Source: Lachnospiraceae bacterium (GTDB lineage Bacteria; Bacillota; Clostridia; Lachnospirales; Lachnospiraceae). Taken from it: a stretch of 52,471 nt of DNA. Under the pieces are notes generated by a model. It saw only the letters and a program-made list of their open reading frames with translations. It did not search any database and was not told the DNA's origin. The translations under genes and the position numbers were made by a program. Positions within the stretch are counted from its first letter, which is position 1. The number at the start of each line of letters is the position of its first letter. The stretch covers positions 1 through 52,471 of the forward strand of contig JAEEIN010000152.1 of NCBI GenBank assembly GCA_016281385.1. Reading direction: 5' to 3'. Positions 8,467 through 19,313 of this stretch are shown here, one piece after another.

Positions 8467-9849
8467 CTATTTACCCATACAGAATTTGCTGAAGATCTCA
8501 TTTACAAGATCGTCATCCACATCTTCACCGATGATCCTGCCAAGTGCGGCATAAGCATTCATAAGATCGATGGAATAAAAATCCTCGGGAAGATCCATAT
8601 TAATGCTGTTTGTTACATTATTCAAAGAATCGGATGCAGTCTTTAATTCTTCAGCCTGTCTAAGATTTGTTATAACAATTTCCTCGTCCGATTTAAAGGA
8701 CCCGCTTAAAAATCTATTGTAAATTTTCTGTGAAAGTTCCCTGATCCCGGTTCCTTCTTTTGCGGAAATCTCCACGATATCATAATCACCTGAAAGATAT
8801 TTTTCAACATCCTCGCTTCTTATGATACCGGGCATATCTATCTTGTTTATAAGAACAATGAGCTTTTTATCCTTAACAAGCTCGATTATCTCCTTGTCTT
8901 CATCGGTGATCTCAGTTGTTGAATCTATTATAAGAAGAACAAGCTCTGCTTTTTTTGCACAATCCTTTGCCTTGTTCACACCTATATTTTCAACCAGATC
9001 TTCCGATTCACGGATTCCCGCGGTATCGGTAAGATTTAAGACCACATCTCCGAGAATTACTCTTTCTTCGATGGTATCCCTTGTTGTTCCGGCAATATCC
9101 GTAACTATGGCTCTGTCTTCACCCGAAAGCATGTTAAGTAAAGAAGATTTTCCTACATTGGGCTTTCCGAGGATAACGGTATCGATACCGTCTTTAAGGA
9201 TCTTTCCCGTTTTAAAGGATTCCTTAAGTCTGTCGGTTTCTTCTTTCATTTCGATGCATTTTTCCAAAAGTTCCTGGGGATAACCCTCAAGACTTATATG
9301 CTCGGGATCGTCAAGGGCTGACTCTATGAATGCGATCTCATAGATCAGTCTGTCCCTTAAATCCTTTATCTTTTTGTAAAGATTTCCGTTTAAGTGCTTA
9401 AGTGAATTGTTTAAGCTTGAATTGTTGGAAGAAGAAATGACATCCATAACGGCTTCGGCCTTTGAAAGATCGATACGTCCGTTTAAAAATGCCCTTTTAG
9501 TAAATTCACCCGGCTCGCATAATCTTGCCCCGGATGATAAAACCGCTTCCAGCACGGATTTACATACAAAAACACCGCCGTGACAGTTTATCTCCACAAC
9601 ATCTTCTTTTGTAAAAGAGTTTGGAGCTTTCATAACCGAGACCATTACTTCATCAATTTCCTGTCCATCAAAAACAATGAATCCGTAATGGATCGTATGA
9701 GAAGAAAAGGAAGCAAGAGTATGCTCCCCTTTTTTGTTAACGAATATTGAATTTACGATCTTTATGGCATCATCACCGCTTACCCTTATTATTCCGATAC
9801 CGGATTCGGATAAAGCTGTGGCAATACCTGCTATCGTATCGTTATTCAT
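8467..9849 (-). CDS. mnmE: tRNA modification GTPase MnmE
   Basis: Partner of MnmG in wobble-uridine modification. It has an N-terminal formyl-tetrahydrofolate-binding domain, a helical domain and an inserted Ras-like GTPase. I place the start at the ATG at 9847-9849 (MNNDTIAGIATALSESGIG), giving 460 residues. A GGAG site lies about nine bases upstream. A TTG five codons earlier would itself overlap that site, so it is less likely. The GTPase shows GKPNVGKSSLLN (from 228), DTAG as LTDTAGIRESED, and the NKID specificity motif. The catalytic C-terminus is CMGK, with the family's conserved cysteine. A hairpin between jag and mnmE (9872-9896) may tune its expression. Confidence 0.97.
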   Translation of the reverse strand: MNNDTIAGIATALSESGIGIIRVSGDDAIKIVNSIFVNKKGEHTLASFSSHTIHYGFIVFDGQEIDEVMVSVMKAPNSFTKEDVVEINCHGGVFVCKSVLEAVLSSGARLCEPGEFTKRAFLNGRIDLSKAEAVMDVISSSNNSSLNNSLKHLNGNLYKKIKDLRDRLIYEIAFIESALDDPEHISLEGYPQELLEKCIEMKEETDRLKESFKTGKILKDGIDTVILGKPNVGKSSLLNMLSGEDRAIVTDIAGTTRDTIEERVILGDVVLNLTDTAGIRESEDLVENIGVNKAKDCAKKAELVLLIIDSTTEITDEDKEIIELVKDKKLIVLINKIDMPGIIRSEDVEKYLSGDYDIVEISAKEGTGIRELSQKIYNRFLSGSFKSDEEIVITNLRQAEELKTASDSLNNVTNSINMDLPEDFYSIDLMNAYAALGRIIGEDVDDDLVNEIFSKFCMGK

Positions 9850-9871
9850 ATTCTTTTTCTCCAAAATACAA

Positions 9872-9896
9872 GTGCCTCAGTTTACCGCTGAGGCAC
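9872..9896 (-). terminator. Stem-loop between jag and mnmE, possible weak terminator
   Basis: Arms GTGCCTCAG (9872-9880) and CTGAGGCAC (9888-9896) form a perfect 9-bp stem with a 7-base loop. On the minus-strand transcript it is followed by TTGTATTTT, a poor U-tract, so it probably causes partial termination or acts as an RNA-processing barrier. Confidence 0.55.
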
Positions 9897-9902
9897 AAAA
9901 GA

Positions 9903-10526
9903 TCACTTCTTTAATGTGATCACTACATGTCTGAAGGGTTCGTCTCCTTCACTCTGAGTGGTAACATATCTGTCATCCTGAAGTGCAGAATGGATTATTC
10001 TTCTTTCATAAGGATTCATGGGTTCAAGTGAAACGGGCCTCTTTGTTCTCTTAACCTTGAAAGCCATGTTCTTTGCAAGGTTTTCAAGAGTTTCTTTTCT
10101 TCTTTCTCTGTAATTTTCGGTATCTACCTTAACTCTGATGTAATCTTCAGATTCCTTGTTACATACCAAAGATGCAAGATACTGTAAAGAATCAAGAGTC
10201 TGTCCTCTCTTTCCGATGAGAACTCCCATGTCATCGCCCTTGATCTCAATATCCATCTTCTTCTCGGCTTCGTCGTATTTTATCTCGACTTCAGCCTGTA
10301 AACTCATTGCATTTAAAACGTCTTTAAGGAAATCCTTTACCTTATCTTCAAGAGAATCCTTTACAGCAGCTTTGATAACCGCATTTTTTGAACCGATTCC
10401 CAAAAATCCGGCAGATCCTTCTTCAACTACTTCGTAAGCAAGCTTGTCGCTTGTGATCTGAAGTTCCATACATGCCATTGTGATGGCATCTGCTACGCTC
10501 TTTGCGCTGAACTCTTTATATTCCAT
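9903..10526 (-). CDS. jag: Jag/KhpB RNA-binding protein (Jag-N, KH and R3H domains)
   Basis: An RNA-binding protein usually encoded beside yidC. KhpB/Jag regulates mRNAs linked to cell elongation and division in streptococci and other Firmicutes. Of 207 residues, the Jag-N domain (1-~50) contains TSDKLAYEVVEEGSAGFLGIG. The KH domain follows, with GVLIGKRGQTLDSLQYLASL carrying the GxxG loop as GKRG. The C-terminal R3H domain has ERRIIHSALQDD and ends GDEPFRHVVITLKK. All three domains are complete. It starts 13 bases after yidC and shares the operon. The linker between Jag-N and KH is short. The role in this organism is inferred from the family. Confidence 0.95.
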   Translation of the reverse strand: MEYKEFSAKSVADAITMACMELQITSDKLAYEVVEEGSAGFLGIGSKNAVIKAAVKDSLEDKVKDFLKDVLNAMSLQAEVEIKYDEAEKKMDIEIKGDDMGVLIGKRGQTLDSLQYLASLVCNKESEDYIRVKVDTENYRERRKETLENLAKNMAFKVKRTKRPVSLEPMNPYERRIIHSALQDDRYVTTQSEGDEPFRHVVITLKK

Positions 10527-10539
10527 GATTCATCCCTCA

Positions 10540-11868
10540 CTATTTGTTGTTTCTTTCGTTATATTCCTTAACAAGATTTGCCTTTGCGGCAATGGATCCG
10601 CCGGAACTCTTTTTGCTGTAACTTTCGGTTGCTTCCCTGACCTTTGCTTCGTTTTCTTCCTTCATCTTCGTAAGTCTTTCAACAGTTCTTGTCTGTCTGT
10701 TGGCATTTGCGGTGATGGTGGAAGGATCGATGCCGGCTTTCTGTAAACGCTTGTTTCTCTTTTCAACATTCTTTTTGATCTCTTCATCGATATCAAGCTT
10801 ATCAATGTGCTTGTTGATGAGAACCTGCTGGATACATCTTACCACAGCACCGGCGATCCAGTAGATACCAAGACCCATGGGAAGTGAAAAGCAGATAAAT
10901 GCTGAAAACAGAGGCATGAATGTGTTCATTGCCTTCATTGAGCTCTGCATCTGAGCTGCCTGATCGTTTGCATTTGAATTGTTGTTTGCAGCCTGGGGAG
11001 CAAGCTTCACATTAAGCCACTGAGTAACAGCTGCAAGAACGGGAACAAGGATCGCACCCAAAACAAGAAGATAATGAGCTGCGGACCAGGCCGTTTTGAT
11101 GGTATCAAGAGGAGTGTTTCCTATATTGATACCGAGGAAATTGTTGTAAGTATCAAGAAGACCTCTTGTTGTAACATTTCCGGAAGCATTGTAAGTAGAT
11201 AAGATCTGCTTGCCTTGATAGGTAAGACCTGAAAGATCGTAATGCTCGGAAAGCCTGATCATATCCGTTGATGAAGTTTTGTTAAGAACATCAACGATAC
11301 CGTTTGAAAGATTTGAATCAATTCTTCCCTGGAACTGTCTTACCGCAGTTGCAACGGATTTCATGTCATCACCTGCGTTGATGATGAACTGACCTTTATC
11401 GGTACTGATTATCTTATCGGCAAGAACCCTGAAAGTATCACCGATCTGTGTAACATAAGCGGGAATTGCATAAATAACACGATAAAGAGCAAAAAGAATG
11501 GGCATCTGAATGAGTAACTGAACACAGGAACCTGTGGGAGATACACCGTACTTTGCGTAAACCTCCTGAGTTTCCTGATTCATTGCCATCTGTGAAGCCT
11601 GATCTTTTTTATCCTTATACTTCTTCTGAATAGCCTGAAGTTCGGGCTGCATCTTCTGCTGAAGCTTTGAAAACTTCTGCTGTTTGATGGTAAGAGGCAT
11701 AAGTAAAAGATAGATAACGATTGTGAATAAAATGATCGCAAGACCTACATTGGGTATTTTGATCCAGTTTAAGAAAACAAAGATGTAGTTAAGGATGGGA
11801 CCAAGTACATACTTTGCTATGGGACCTAAAATCTTACCCGTATCCTGCGTAAGAAATAAAATATCCAA
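10540..11868 (-). CDS. yidC: Membrane protein insertase YidC/OxaA
   Basis: Inserts proteins into the cytoplasmic membrane, alone or with SecYEG. I set the start at the TTG at 11866-11868, one base after the yidD stop. A strong GAAGGAG site lies upstream at suitable distance and the product begins MDILFLTQDTGKILGPIAKY. An upstream in-frame ATG at 11898 would overlap yidD by 29 bases and lacks a better site. The 442-residue protein has the 60KD_IMP fold: a first membrane helix at the N-terminus (IFVFLNWIKIPNVGLAIILF region), the cytoplasmic coiled coil (QQKFSKLQQKMQPELQAIQKK), and GSCVQLLIQMPILFALYRVI. An enlarged extracellular loop of ~100 residues precedes the last helices (PLGLGIYW-like LPMGLGIYWIAGAVVRC). 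It lacks a lipobox. The C-terminal tail is long and basic, as in many Firmicutes. Confidence 0.93.
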   Translation of the reverse strand: MDILFLTQDTGKILGPIAKYVLGPILNYIFVFLNWIKIPNVGLAIILFTIVIYLLLMPLTIKQQKFSKLQQKMQPELQAIQKKYKDKKDQASQMAMNQETQEVYAKYGVSPTGSCVQLLIQMPILFALYRVIYAIPAYVTQIGDTFRVLADKIISTDKGQFIINAGDDMKSVATAVRQFQGRIDSNLSNGIVDVLNKTSSTDMIRLSEHYDLSGLTYQGKQILSTYNASGNVTTRGLLDTYNNFLGINIGNTPLDTIKTAWSAAHYLLVLGAILVPVLAAVTQWLNVKLAPQAANNNSNANDQAAQMQSSMKAMNTFMPLFSAFICFSLPMGLGIYWIAGAVVRCIQQVLINKHIDKLDIDEEIKKNVEKRNKRLQKAGIDPSTITANANRQTRTVERLTKMKEENEAKVREATESYSKKSSGGSIAAKANLVKEYNERNNK

Positions 11869-11869
11869 A

Positions 11870-12106
11870 TTAGACTCCTTCTTTTTTAAATAAAACATCG
11901 GGAACAGGATCGTAACCGCCCTTTGAGAAAGGATTGCATCTTAAAACTCTCCATGCAGCCAAAGAACCGCCCACTATCGCACCATGTTTCTGTATGGCTT
12001 CAAGTCCGTAACAGGAACAGGAAGGATAATAAGGACATTTTGTTCTTTTTATGGGAGAAATGTACCTTTGATACTGTTTTATTAAAAAAATTAAAACCTT
12101 TTTCAT
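11870..12106 (-). CDS. yidD: Membrane protein insertion efficiency factor YidD
   Basis: A small membrane-associated protein that assists YidC-dependent insertion. The 78 residues carry the whole family signature: [12 protein letters not shown], then [19 protein letters not shown] with the conserved cysteines, then [20 protein letters not shown]. Its ATG overlaps the rnpA stop (ATGA), and yidC begins one base after its stop, so rnpA, yidD and yidC are translationally coupled. Length and motifs are standard. Confidence 0.96.
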   Translation of the reverse strand: MKKVLIFLIKQYQRYISPIKRTKCPYYPSCSCYGLEAIQKHGAIVGGSLAAWRVLRCNPFSKGGYDPVPDVLFKKEGV

Positions 12107-12444
12107 GTTTTCGAGATAATATTCTGAAGCTTGCCCAGGTGTAACAGCGCACTTTCTATATCTTTATAAGAACAATCTTTTGCGCCGGTCCTTAAGACGA
12201 CTACGATATCTAAACCACTATTAAATACAGCTTCATGCAGTCTGTAACTTTCTCTGACCAAACGACACAATCTGTGTCTTACCACACTGTTACCGACTTT
12301 TTTACTAACAGATATACCAAGCCGGTTTCCGTCCGTGTTGTTTTCCACTACATACATAACAAGAAACTTATTGGCACAGGATCTGCCTTTACTATATACA
12401 TTTTGAAAATCTCTGTTATTCTTTAACGAATCCGAATGTAACAT
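12103..12444 (-). CDS. rnpA: Ribonuclease P protein component
   Basis: Protein subunit of RNase P, which removes the 5' leader of tRNA precursors. The 113-residue form starts at the ATG at 12442-12444 ([20 protein letters not shown]), the typical family start. A longer reading begins inside the rpmH terminator stem and is rejected. The RNR motif region is present as [27 protein letters not shown], with the usual basic residues; one canonical position, K/R-N-R, reads VRHRLCR here. The ribosome binding site AAAAAAAGG lies very close to the start (three bases) and can pair with the U-rich tract of the preceding terminator. This suggests that rnpA translation or transcription is held below that of rpmH. 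Confidence 0.93.
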   Translation of the reverse strand: MLHSDSLKNNRDFQNVYSKGRSCANKFLVMYVVENNTDGNRLGISVSKKVGNSVVRHRLCRLVRESYRLHEAVFNSGLDIVVVLRTGAKDCSYKDIESALLHLGKLQNIISKT

Positions 12445-12447
12445 ATA

Positions 12448-12473
12448 CCTTTTTTTCTTAATAAGAAAAAAGG
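12448..12473 (-). promoter_or_regulatory. Alternative hairpin masking the rnpA ribosome binding site
   Basis: On the minus-strand RNA, CCUUUUUUCUU (including the rpmH terminator U-tract) can pair with AAGAAAAAAAGG, which contains the rnpA ribosome binding site, with one bulged A and a short loop. It shares two bases of the terminator's 3' arm, so the two hairpins are mutually exclusive. Function is inferred from pairing only. Confidence 0.45.
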
Positions 12474-12489
12474 CCACATAAATGCGGCC
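12465..12489 (-). terminator. Intrinsic terminator/attenuator between rpmH and rnpA
   Basis: Minus-strand RNA forms GGCCGC-AUUUAU-GUGGCC (six pairs including one G-U) and is followed by UUUUUUC. The stem touches the rpmH stop codon at 12489-12491. It would cut most transcription after rpmH, leaving readthrough for rnpA-yidD-yidC. Confidence 0.75.
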
Positions 12490-12623
12490 TAAGCAGTTAA
12501 CTTATTTCTTCCTTTAGCGCGTCTGGCTGCTAAAACTTTTCTTCCGCCGGGAGTACTCATACGAGCTCTGAAACCATGCACTCTCTTGTGTGACTTCTTT
12601 TTAGGCTGGAATGTCATCTTCAT
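12489..12623 (-). CDS. rpmH: 50S ribosomal protein L34
   Basis: A 44-residue protein: it begins [18 protein letters not shown], continues [17 protein letters not shown] and ends AKGRNKLTA. This is the standard L34 sequence of the large ribosomal subunit, strongly basic and beginning with the family's M-K-x-T-[FY]-Q-P-K pattern. It is preceded by an excellent AGGAGGTG ribosome binding site at about 12,631-12,639 and a sigma-A promoter at 12,708-12,736. It is followed immediately by an attenuator-like terminator. It is the first gene of the leftward operon next to oriC, as in most bacteria. Confidence 0.98.
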   Translation of the reverse strand: MKMTFQPKKKSHKRVHGFRARMSTPGGRKVLAARRAKGRNKLTA

Positions 12624-12707
12624 ACAAAAACACCTCCTTACTGAATGCCTTTTTATTTATATAAAGGGCTGTTAATTTACTATCATTTCGTGGAAAACAG
12701 CAAAACG

Positions 12708-12736
12708 ATTATATGAAAAAAAAACTGCATCGTCAA
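12708..12736 (-). promoter_or_regulatory. Sigma-A promoter of rpmH
   Basis: On the minus strand TTGACG (12731-12736), a 17-base spacer that is mostly a run of T, and a perfect TATAAT (12708-12713). The predicted start point gives a 5' leader of about 75-80 bases before rpmH. Confidence 0.85.
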
Positions 12737-12779
12737 GAAAAACAGGTAAAAAAGAAAAATAAATTTTTTATAGGCCTAT

Positions 12780-13169
12780 ATGCTGTTTTCTTCCTTATTA
12801 AAAGCACAATATATAGGTTAGATCAAACTAAAGGACCATAAATACCTGAATTGTTGATAACTGTAATTTACATAAAATAATCCACAAAAAGTTGATAACT
12901 TGTGGATAACTTTTTCATAACCTGTTTATATCTTTAAAAAAGTGCCTGAAATCAAGGATTTTTTAAGCTGATAAAATTATACACTTATCAAGATGATTTT
13001 TTTATGATGTTTACACTTTATGTAGATTTCTGCACTTTTTTATCCACTAAATGTGGATAATTCATAAAGCAAATATCATTTGAATTTTTACCTATAATAA
13101 GGTAAGATAAAGTAGACGATTTTTGAAGGTTTTTTCTTCTTATTTAATATAGTAACAAGTGAGGGTTTT
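12780..13169. other. oriC: Chromosomal replication origin region (oriC)
   Basis: An AT-rich gene-free region between the divergent rpmH and dnaA genes with clustered DnaA boxes. Perfect TGTGGATAA (reverse of TTATCCACA) lies at 12901-12909 and 13052-13060. One-mismatch boxes are TAATCCACA at 12878-12886, TTATCCACT at 13040-13048 and TGTTGATAA at 12852-12860. AGTTGATAA at 12890-12898 is a weaker match. Boxes therefore fall in two groups, about 12,852-12,909 and 13,040-13,060, separated by an AT-rich stretch that could be the unwinding element. Genes on both sides read away from this point, consistent with bidirectional replication from here. Confidence 0.9.
13093..13098 (+). promoter_or_regulatory. 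Possible -10 element of dnaA promoter
   Basis: A perfect TATAAT lies about 72 bases before the dnaA start, just downstream of the second DnaA-box pair. No convincing -35 is visible at 16-18 bases. The proximity of DnaA boxes would fit autoregulation. Confidence 0.4.
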
Positions 13170-14525
13170 ATGTCTCAAATAAACGAAATCTGGGACGAGA
13201 TCAAGGAAACGATCCGTACAGAATACAATATAACCGAAATTTCTTTTAATACATGGATCAGTCCTCTTCAATTTCATGATGTTGAAGACAATAAGATAAT
13301 AATCATAGTTCCTTCCGACAAAGGTCCCATTTTAAATTATCTTGAAAACAAATATAAAGACTGTTTCAAAGTAACCATTTCCGAAATGATGGATCATACT
13401 TATGATGACGTCATTTTTAAGCTGGAAAAGGATGTTGACAGCAGCTTTAAAAAGGAAGTCATTTCCGATCCTGTTTACAACATCAATTACGAAACGGCCA
13501 ATTTAAATCCTAAGTATACATTTAAGAATTTTGTGGTAGGTAATACAAATAAAATGGCTTATTCCGCTTCTTTGGCAGTTGCGGAATCTCCCGGTACCGC
13601 ATACAATCCTTTGTTTATTTACGGAGGACCGGGTCTTGGAAAGACTCACTTGATGCATGCGATCGGTCATTTTATTCTTGAAAACAATCCTAACTTAAAG
13701 GTTTTATATGTAACTTCGGAACAGTTTACAAATGAAGTTATTGAATCCGTAAGAAGCGGTAATGTTTCCGATACCACAAAATTACGTGAAAAATACAGAA
13801 CCGTTGATGTACTTATGGTCGATGATGTTCAGTTCATCATAGGTAAGGAAAGTACCCAGCAGGAATTTTTCAATACCTTTAATACTCTTCATTCATCCGG
13901 TAAACAGATAATCCTTTCTTCGGATAAACCTCCCAAGCAGCTTGAAACACTGGAAGAAAGATTCAGATCACGTTTCGAATGGGGACTTTGTACGGATATT
14001 CAGCCGCCGGATTATGAAACAAGAATGGCTATCCTTATGAAAAACATCGAAAGCTGCGATCGTAAGATAGACAAAGAGATAGTTGAATATATAGCTACAA
14101 ATATCAAATCAAATATACGGGAACTTGAAGGTGCATTAAACAAGATACTTGCTTATGCAAAGCTTAATAATGTGGATCTTACTTTAGAATCTGCCCAGGA
14201 TGCTTTAAGAGATTTTATTTATCCTGACAGTCCAAGAGAAATAACACCTTCATCTATAGTAAATGTTGTTTCCGAACATTTTGGTATCAAAGTTGAAGAC
14301 ATAATGTCTAAAAAGCGTAATGCAGAAATAGCTCAGGCAAGACAGGTTGCAATGTATCTTTGCAGAGAATATACAGATGTTTCTTTAAAAGAAATAGGTG
14401 TTGTTGTCGGAAACAAAGATCATACAACAGTTATGCACGGTGTTGAAAAGATTGATGAAAGTATCAAGAACAATCCTGAACTTGCAGCAAAAATAGATAT
14501 TATAAGAAAAAAGATATCCCCATAA
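13170..14525 (+). CDS. dnaA: Chromosomal replication initiator protein DnaA
   Basis: AAA+ ATPase that binds DnaA boxes, melts the origin and recruits helicase. It has 451 residues. Domain I (1-~85) has FNTWISPLQ, domain II is a short linker, and domain III begins NPKYTFKNFVVGNTNKMAY. Walker A is GGPGLGKT at 152-159 and Walker B LMVDDVQF at 215-222. The sensor/arginine-finger region includes RFRSRFEWGL. Domain IV ends with the DNA-binding signature YTDVSLKEIGVVVGNKDHTTVMHG. It starts ATG after GTGAGGG, is preceded by DnaA boxes at 12,852-13,060, and heads the rightward replication gene cluster. Nothing is missing. Confidence 0.99.
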   Translation: MSQINEIWDEIKETIRTEYNITEISFNTWISPLQFHDVEDNKIIIIVPSDKGPILNYLENKYKDCFKVTISEMMDHTYDDVIFKLEKDVDSSFKKEVISDPVYNINYETANLNPKYTFKNFVVGNTNKMAYSASLAVAESPGTAYNPLFIYGGPGLGKTHLMHAIGHFILENNPNLKVLYVTSEQFTNEVIESVRSGNVSDTTKLREKYRTVDVLMVDDVQFIIGKESTQQEFFNTFNTLHSSGKQIILSSDKPPKQLETLEERFRSRFEWGLCTDIQPPDYETRMAILMKNIESCDRKIDKEIVEYIATNIKSNIRELEGALNKILAYAKLNNVDLTLESAQDALRDFIYPDSPREITPSSIVNVVSEHFGIKVEDIMSKKRNAEIAQARQVAMYLCREYTDVSLKEIGVVVGNKDHTTVMHGVEKIDESIKNNPELAAKIDIIRKKISP

Positions 14526-14794
14526 AATTTAACATATGATGTTTAAAAGATGTTAATTGATGTTGATATGAATTTTTCTACTTAATCGTTAAATAAATAT
14601 ATTGTTTATAAAATGTGTTTTTTTAACACAAATTAACATTACATTAACAGATCTTTTAAATCCCTTTTTTATTCATTTCAGTGGGTTTAAGGGCATTTTC
14701 AACATATATACATCCTCTAATACTAATACTGTTAAAAACTTATTATTTATATTATATGCGCAATTACATTTTTTAATGAAAGGAAGATATCAAC
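14526..14794. other. AT-rich dnaA-dnaN spacer
   Basis: A 269-base gap, very AT-rich, with repeated short words (GATGTT three times near 14,537-14,566; ATTAACA twice near 14,630-14,650). I find no TTATCCACA-type box here, no convincing terminator and no supported coding sequence. It may hold the dnaN promoter and part of a bipartite origin, but nothing in it is decisive. Confidence 0.5.
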
Positions 14795-15898
14795 ATGAAA
14801 ATCGAATGTTCAAAATCAGCATTTGTAAACGGAGTAAATATTGTTTCAAAAGCTGTTCCTTCTAAGACAACAATGTCTATTCTTCAGTGTATCCTTATCA
14901 AAGCAAAGGATGATGTTATTACTCTTACAGCAAATGATATGGAACTTGGTATTGAAACAAAGATAGAAGGAAAGATCCTTGAAGAAGGAAGTGTTGCAAT
15001 TGATGCAAAGTTCTTCTCCGAAGCTGTAAGAAAGCTTCCTGATGATGTTATTACCATTGATGTTGATGAAAAATTCAATGCAAAGATCACATGTCAGAAA
15101 TCTAAACTTGATTTCTCCTGTAAGGATGGAGAAGAATTTACTGCTCTTCCAAAAATAAACAAAACGGATAATGTTCTTATTTCCGATTTTTCATTAAAAG
15201 AGATCATAAGACAGACTATCTTCTGTGTAGGTGACAGTTCCAGCAATGCAATAATGAATTCAGAACTTTTCCATATTAATGATGATAAGTTTGAAGTTGT
15301 TGCTCTTGACGGTCACAGGATCGCTTACAGAAAGATAGAACTTAAGAATAAGTATTCCGAGAAGAAGGTTATTGTTCCCGGAAAGACACTGGGAGAAATT
15401 GAAAGAATACTTTCCGGTGATCAGAATAAAGATGTTTTGATCTATTTTGAAAAGAATCATATCTTGTTTGAACTTGAAGGAACCATCATTGTTTCAAGAC
15501 TTGTAGAGGGTAATTATTTCGATTATGAAAAGATGCTCACAAAGGATTATGAAACAAAGATCGTTGCCAACAAGAAAGAGATATTCAGTTCCATAGACAG
15601 AAGTACTCTTATGTTAAGAGAAGGCGAAAAGAAGCCTATCATCTTTGAAGTAAGGGACGGATCGATCAATTTCACCATTAAAACAATGTTCGGTGAAATG
15701 AATGAAGATATAAATGTTGATAAATCAGGTAAGGATATCGATATTGCATTCAATCCTCAGTTCTTCCTTGATACATTAAAGGTTCTTGAAGATGATGAGA
15801 TAACCATTTATATGATGAGTCCCAAGAATCCCTGTATCATAAGAAATGAAGATGATTCTTATGTATATCTCATCCTTCCGGTTAATTTTGTAAGATAA
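14795..15898 (+). CDS. dnaN: DNA polymerase III beta sliding clamp
   Basis: Ring-shaped processivity clamp that tethers DNA polymerase and many repair proteins. The 367-residue protein begins MKIECSKSAFVNGVNIVSKA and contains PSKTTMSILQCILIKA. Three tandem clamp domains are consistent with the length. It ends in the conserved pocket-forming C-terminus YLILPVNFVR (typical ...PMR/PVR). A GAAAGGAAG ribosome binding site precedes the ATG. It is eight bases upstream of yaaA. Standard length, and no irregularities are seen. Confidence 0.98.
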   Translation: MKIECSKSAFVNGVNIVSKAVPSKTTMSILQCILIKAKDDVITLTANDMELGIETKIEGKILEEGSVAIDAKFFSEAVRKLPDDVITIDVDEKFNAKITCQKSKLDFSCKDGEEFTALPKINKTDNVLISDFSLKEIIRQTIFCVGDSSSNAIMNSELFHINDDKFEVVALDGHRIAYRKIELKNKYSEKKVIVPGKTLGEIERILSGDQNKDVLIYFEKNHILFELEGTIIVSRLVEGNYFDYEKMLTKDYETKIVANKKEIFSSIDRSTLMLREGEKKPIIFEVRDGSINFTIKTMFGEMNEDINVDKSGKDIDIAFNPQFFLDTLKVLEDDEITIYMMSPKNPCIIRNEDDSYVYLILPVNFVR

Positions 15899-15906
15899 GG
15901 ATATTT

Positions 15907-16116
15907 ATGGAAACGATAAAATTACGTGAAGAATATATAAAGCTTGGCCAGGCATTGAAAGCTGCCGGTTTTGTTGAAGACGGAGTCGAAGCAAAGATAG
16001 AGATACAGGAAGGAAATGTTCTTGTTAACGGTGAAGTTGATACAAGGCGCGGAAGAAAACTCTATGACGGAGATCTTGTAAGCTTTAACGGTCAGGAAAT
16101 AAAGATCATAAAATAG
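15907..16116 (+). CDS. yaaA: S4-domain RNA-binding protein YaaA/RlbA
   Basis: A 69-residue S4-domain protein conserved between dnaN and recF in Firmicutes. The S4 core is clear: IKLGQALKAAGFVEDGVEAK, then VLVNGEVDTRRGRKLYDGDLV. The family is linked to ribosome or RNA binding, but the exact role is not established. The gene lies eight bases after dnaN and six before recF, so it belongs to the dnaN-recF operon. Confidence 0.93.
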   Translation: METIKLREEYIKLGQALKAAGFVEDGVEAKIEIQEGNVLVNGEVDTRRGRKLYDGDLVSFNGQEIKIIK

Positions 16117-16122
16117 AAATAT

Positions 16123-19295
<3,173 letters not shown>

Positions 19296-19313
19296 AAACA
19301 AAGGACGTTTACA

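Noticed and set aside
12445-12477. Eleven extra N-terminal codons for rnpA
   Set aside because: The start would lie inside the rpmH terminator stem and lacks a ribosome binding site; the family start fits the ATG at 12,444.
14537-14566. Repeated GATGTT words as a CRISPR-like or iteron array
   Set aside because: Only three copies of six bases, irregularly spaced in AT-rich DNA; no CRISPR-type repeat-spacer pattern and no cas genes in the window.
14602-14865. 87-codon plus-strand frame in the dnaA-dnaN spacer
   Set aside because: Overlaps the start of dnaN in another frame, has low-complexity AT-rich codons and no ribosome binding site.
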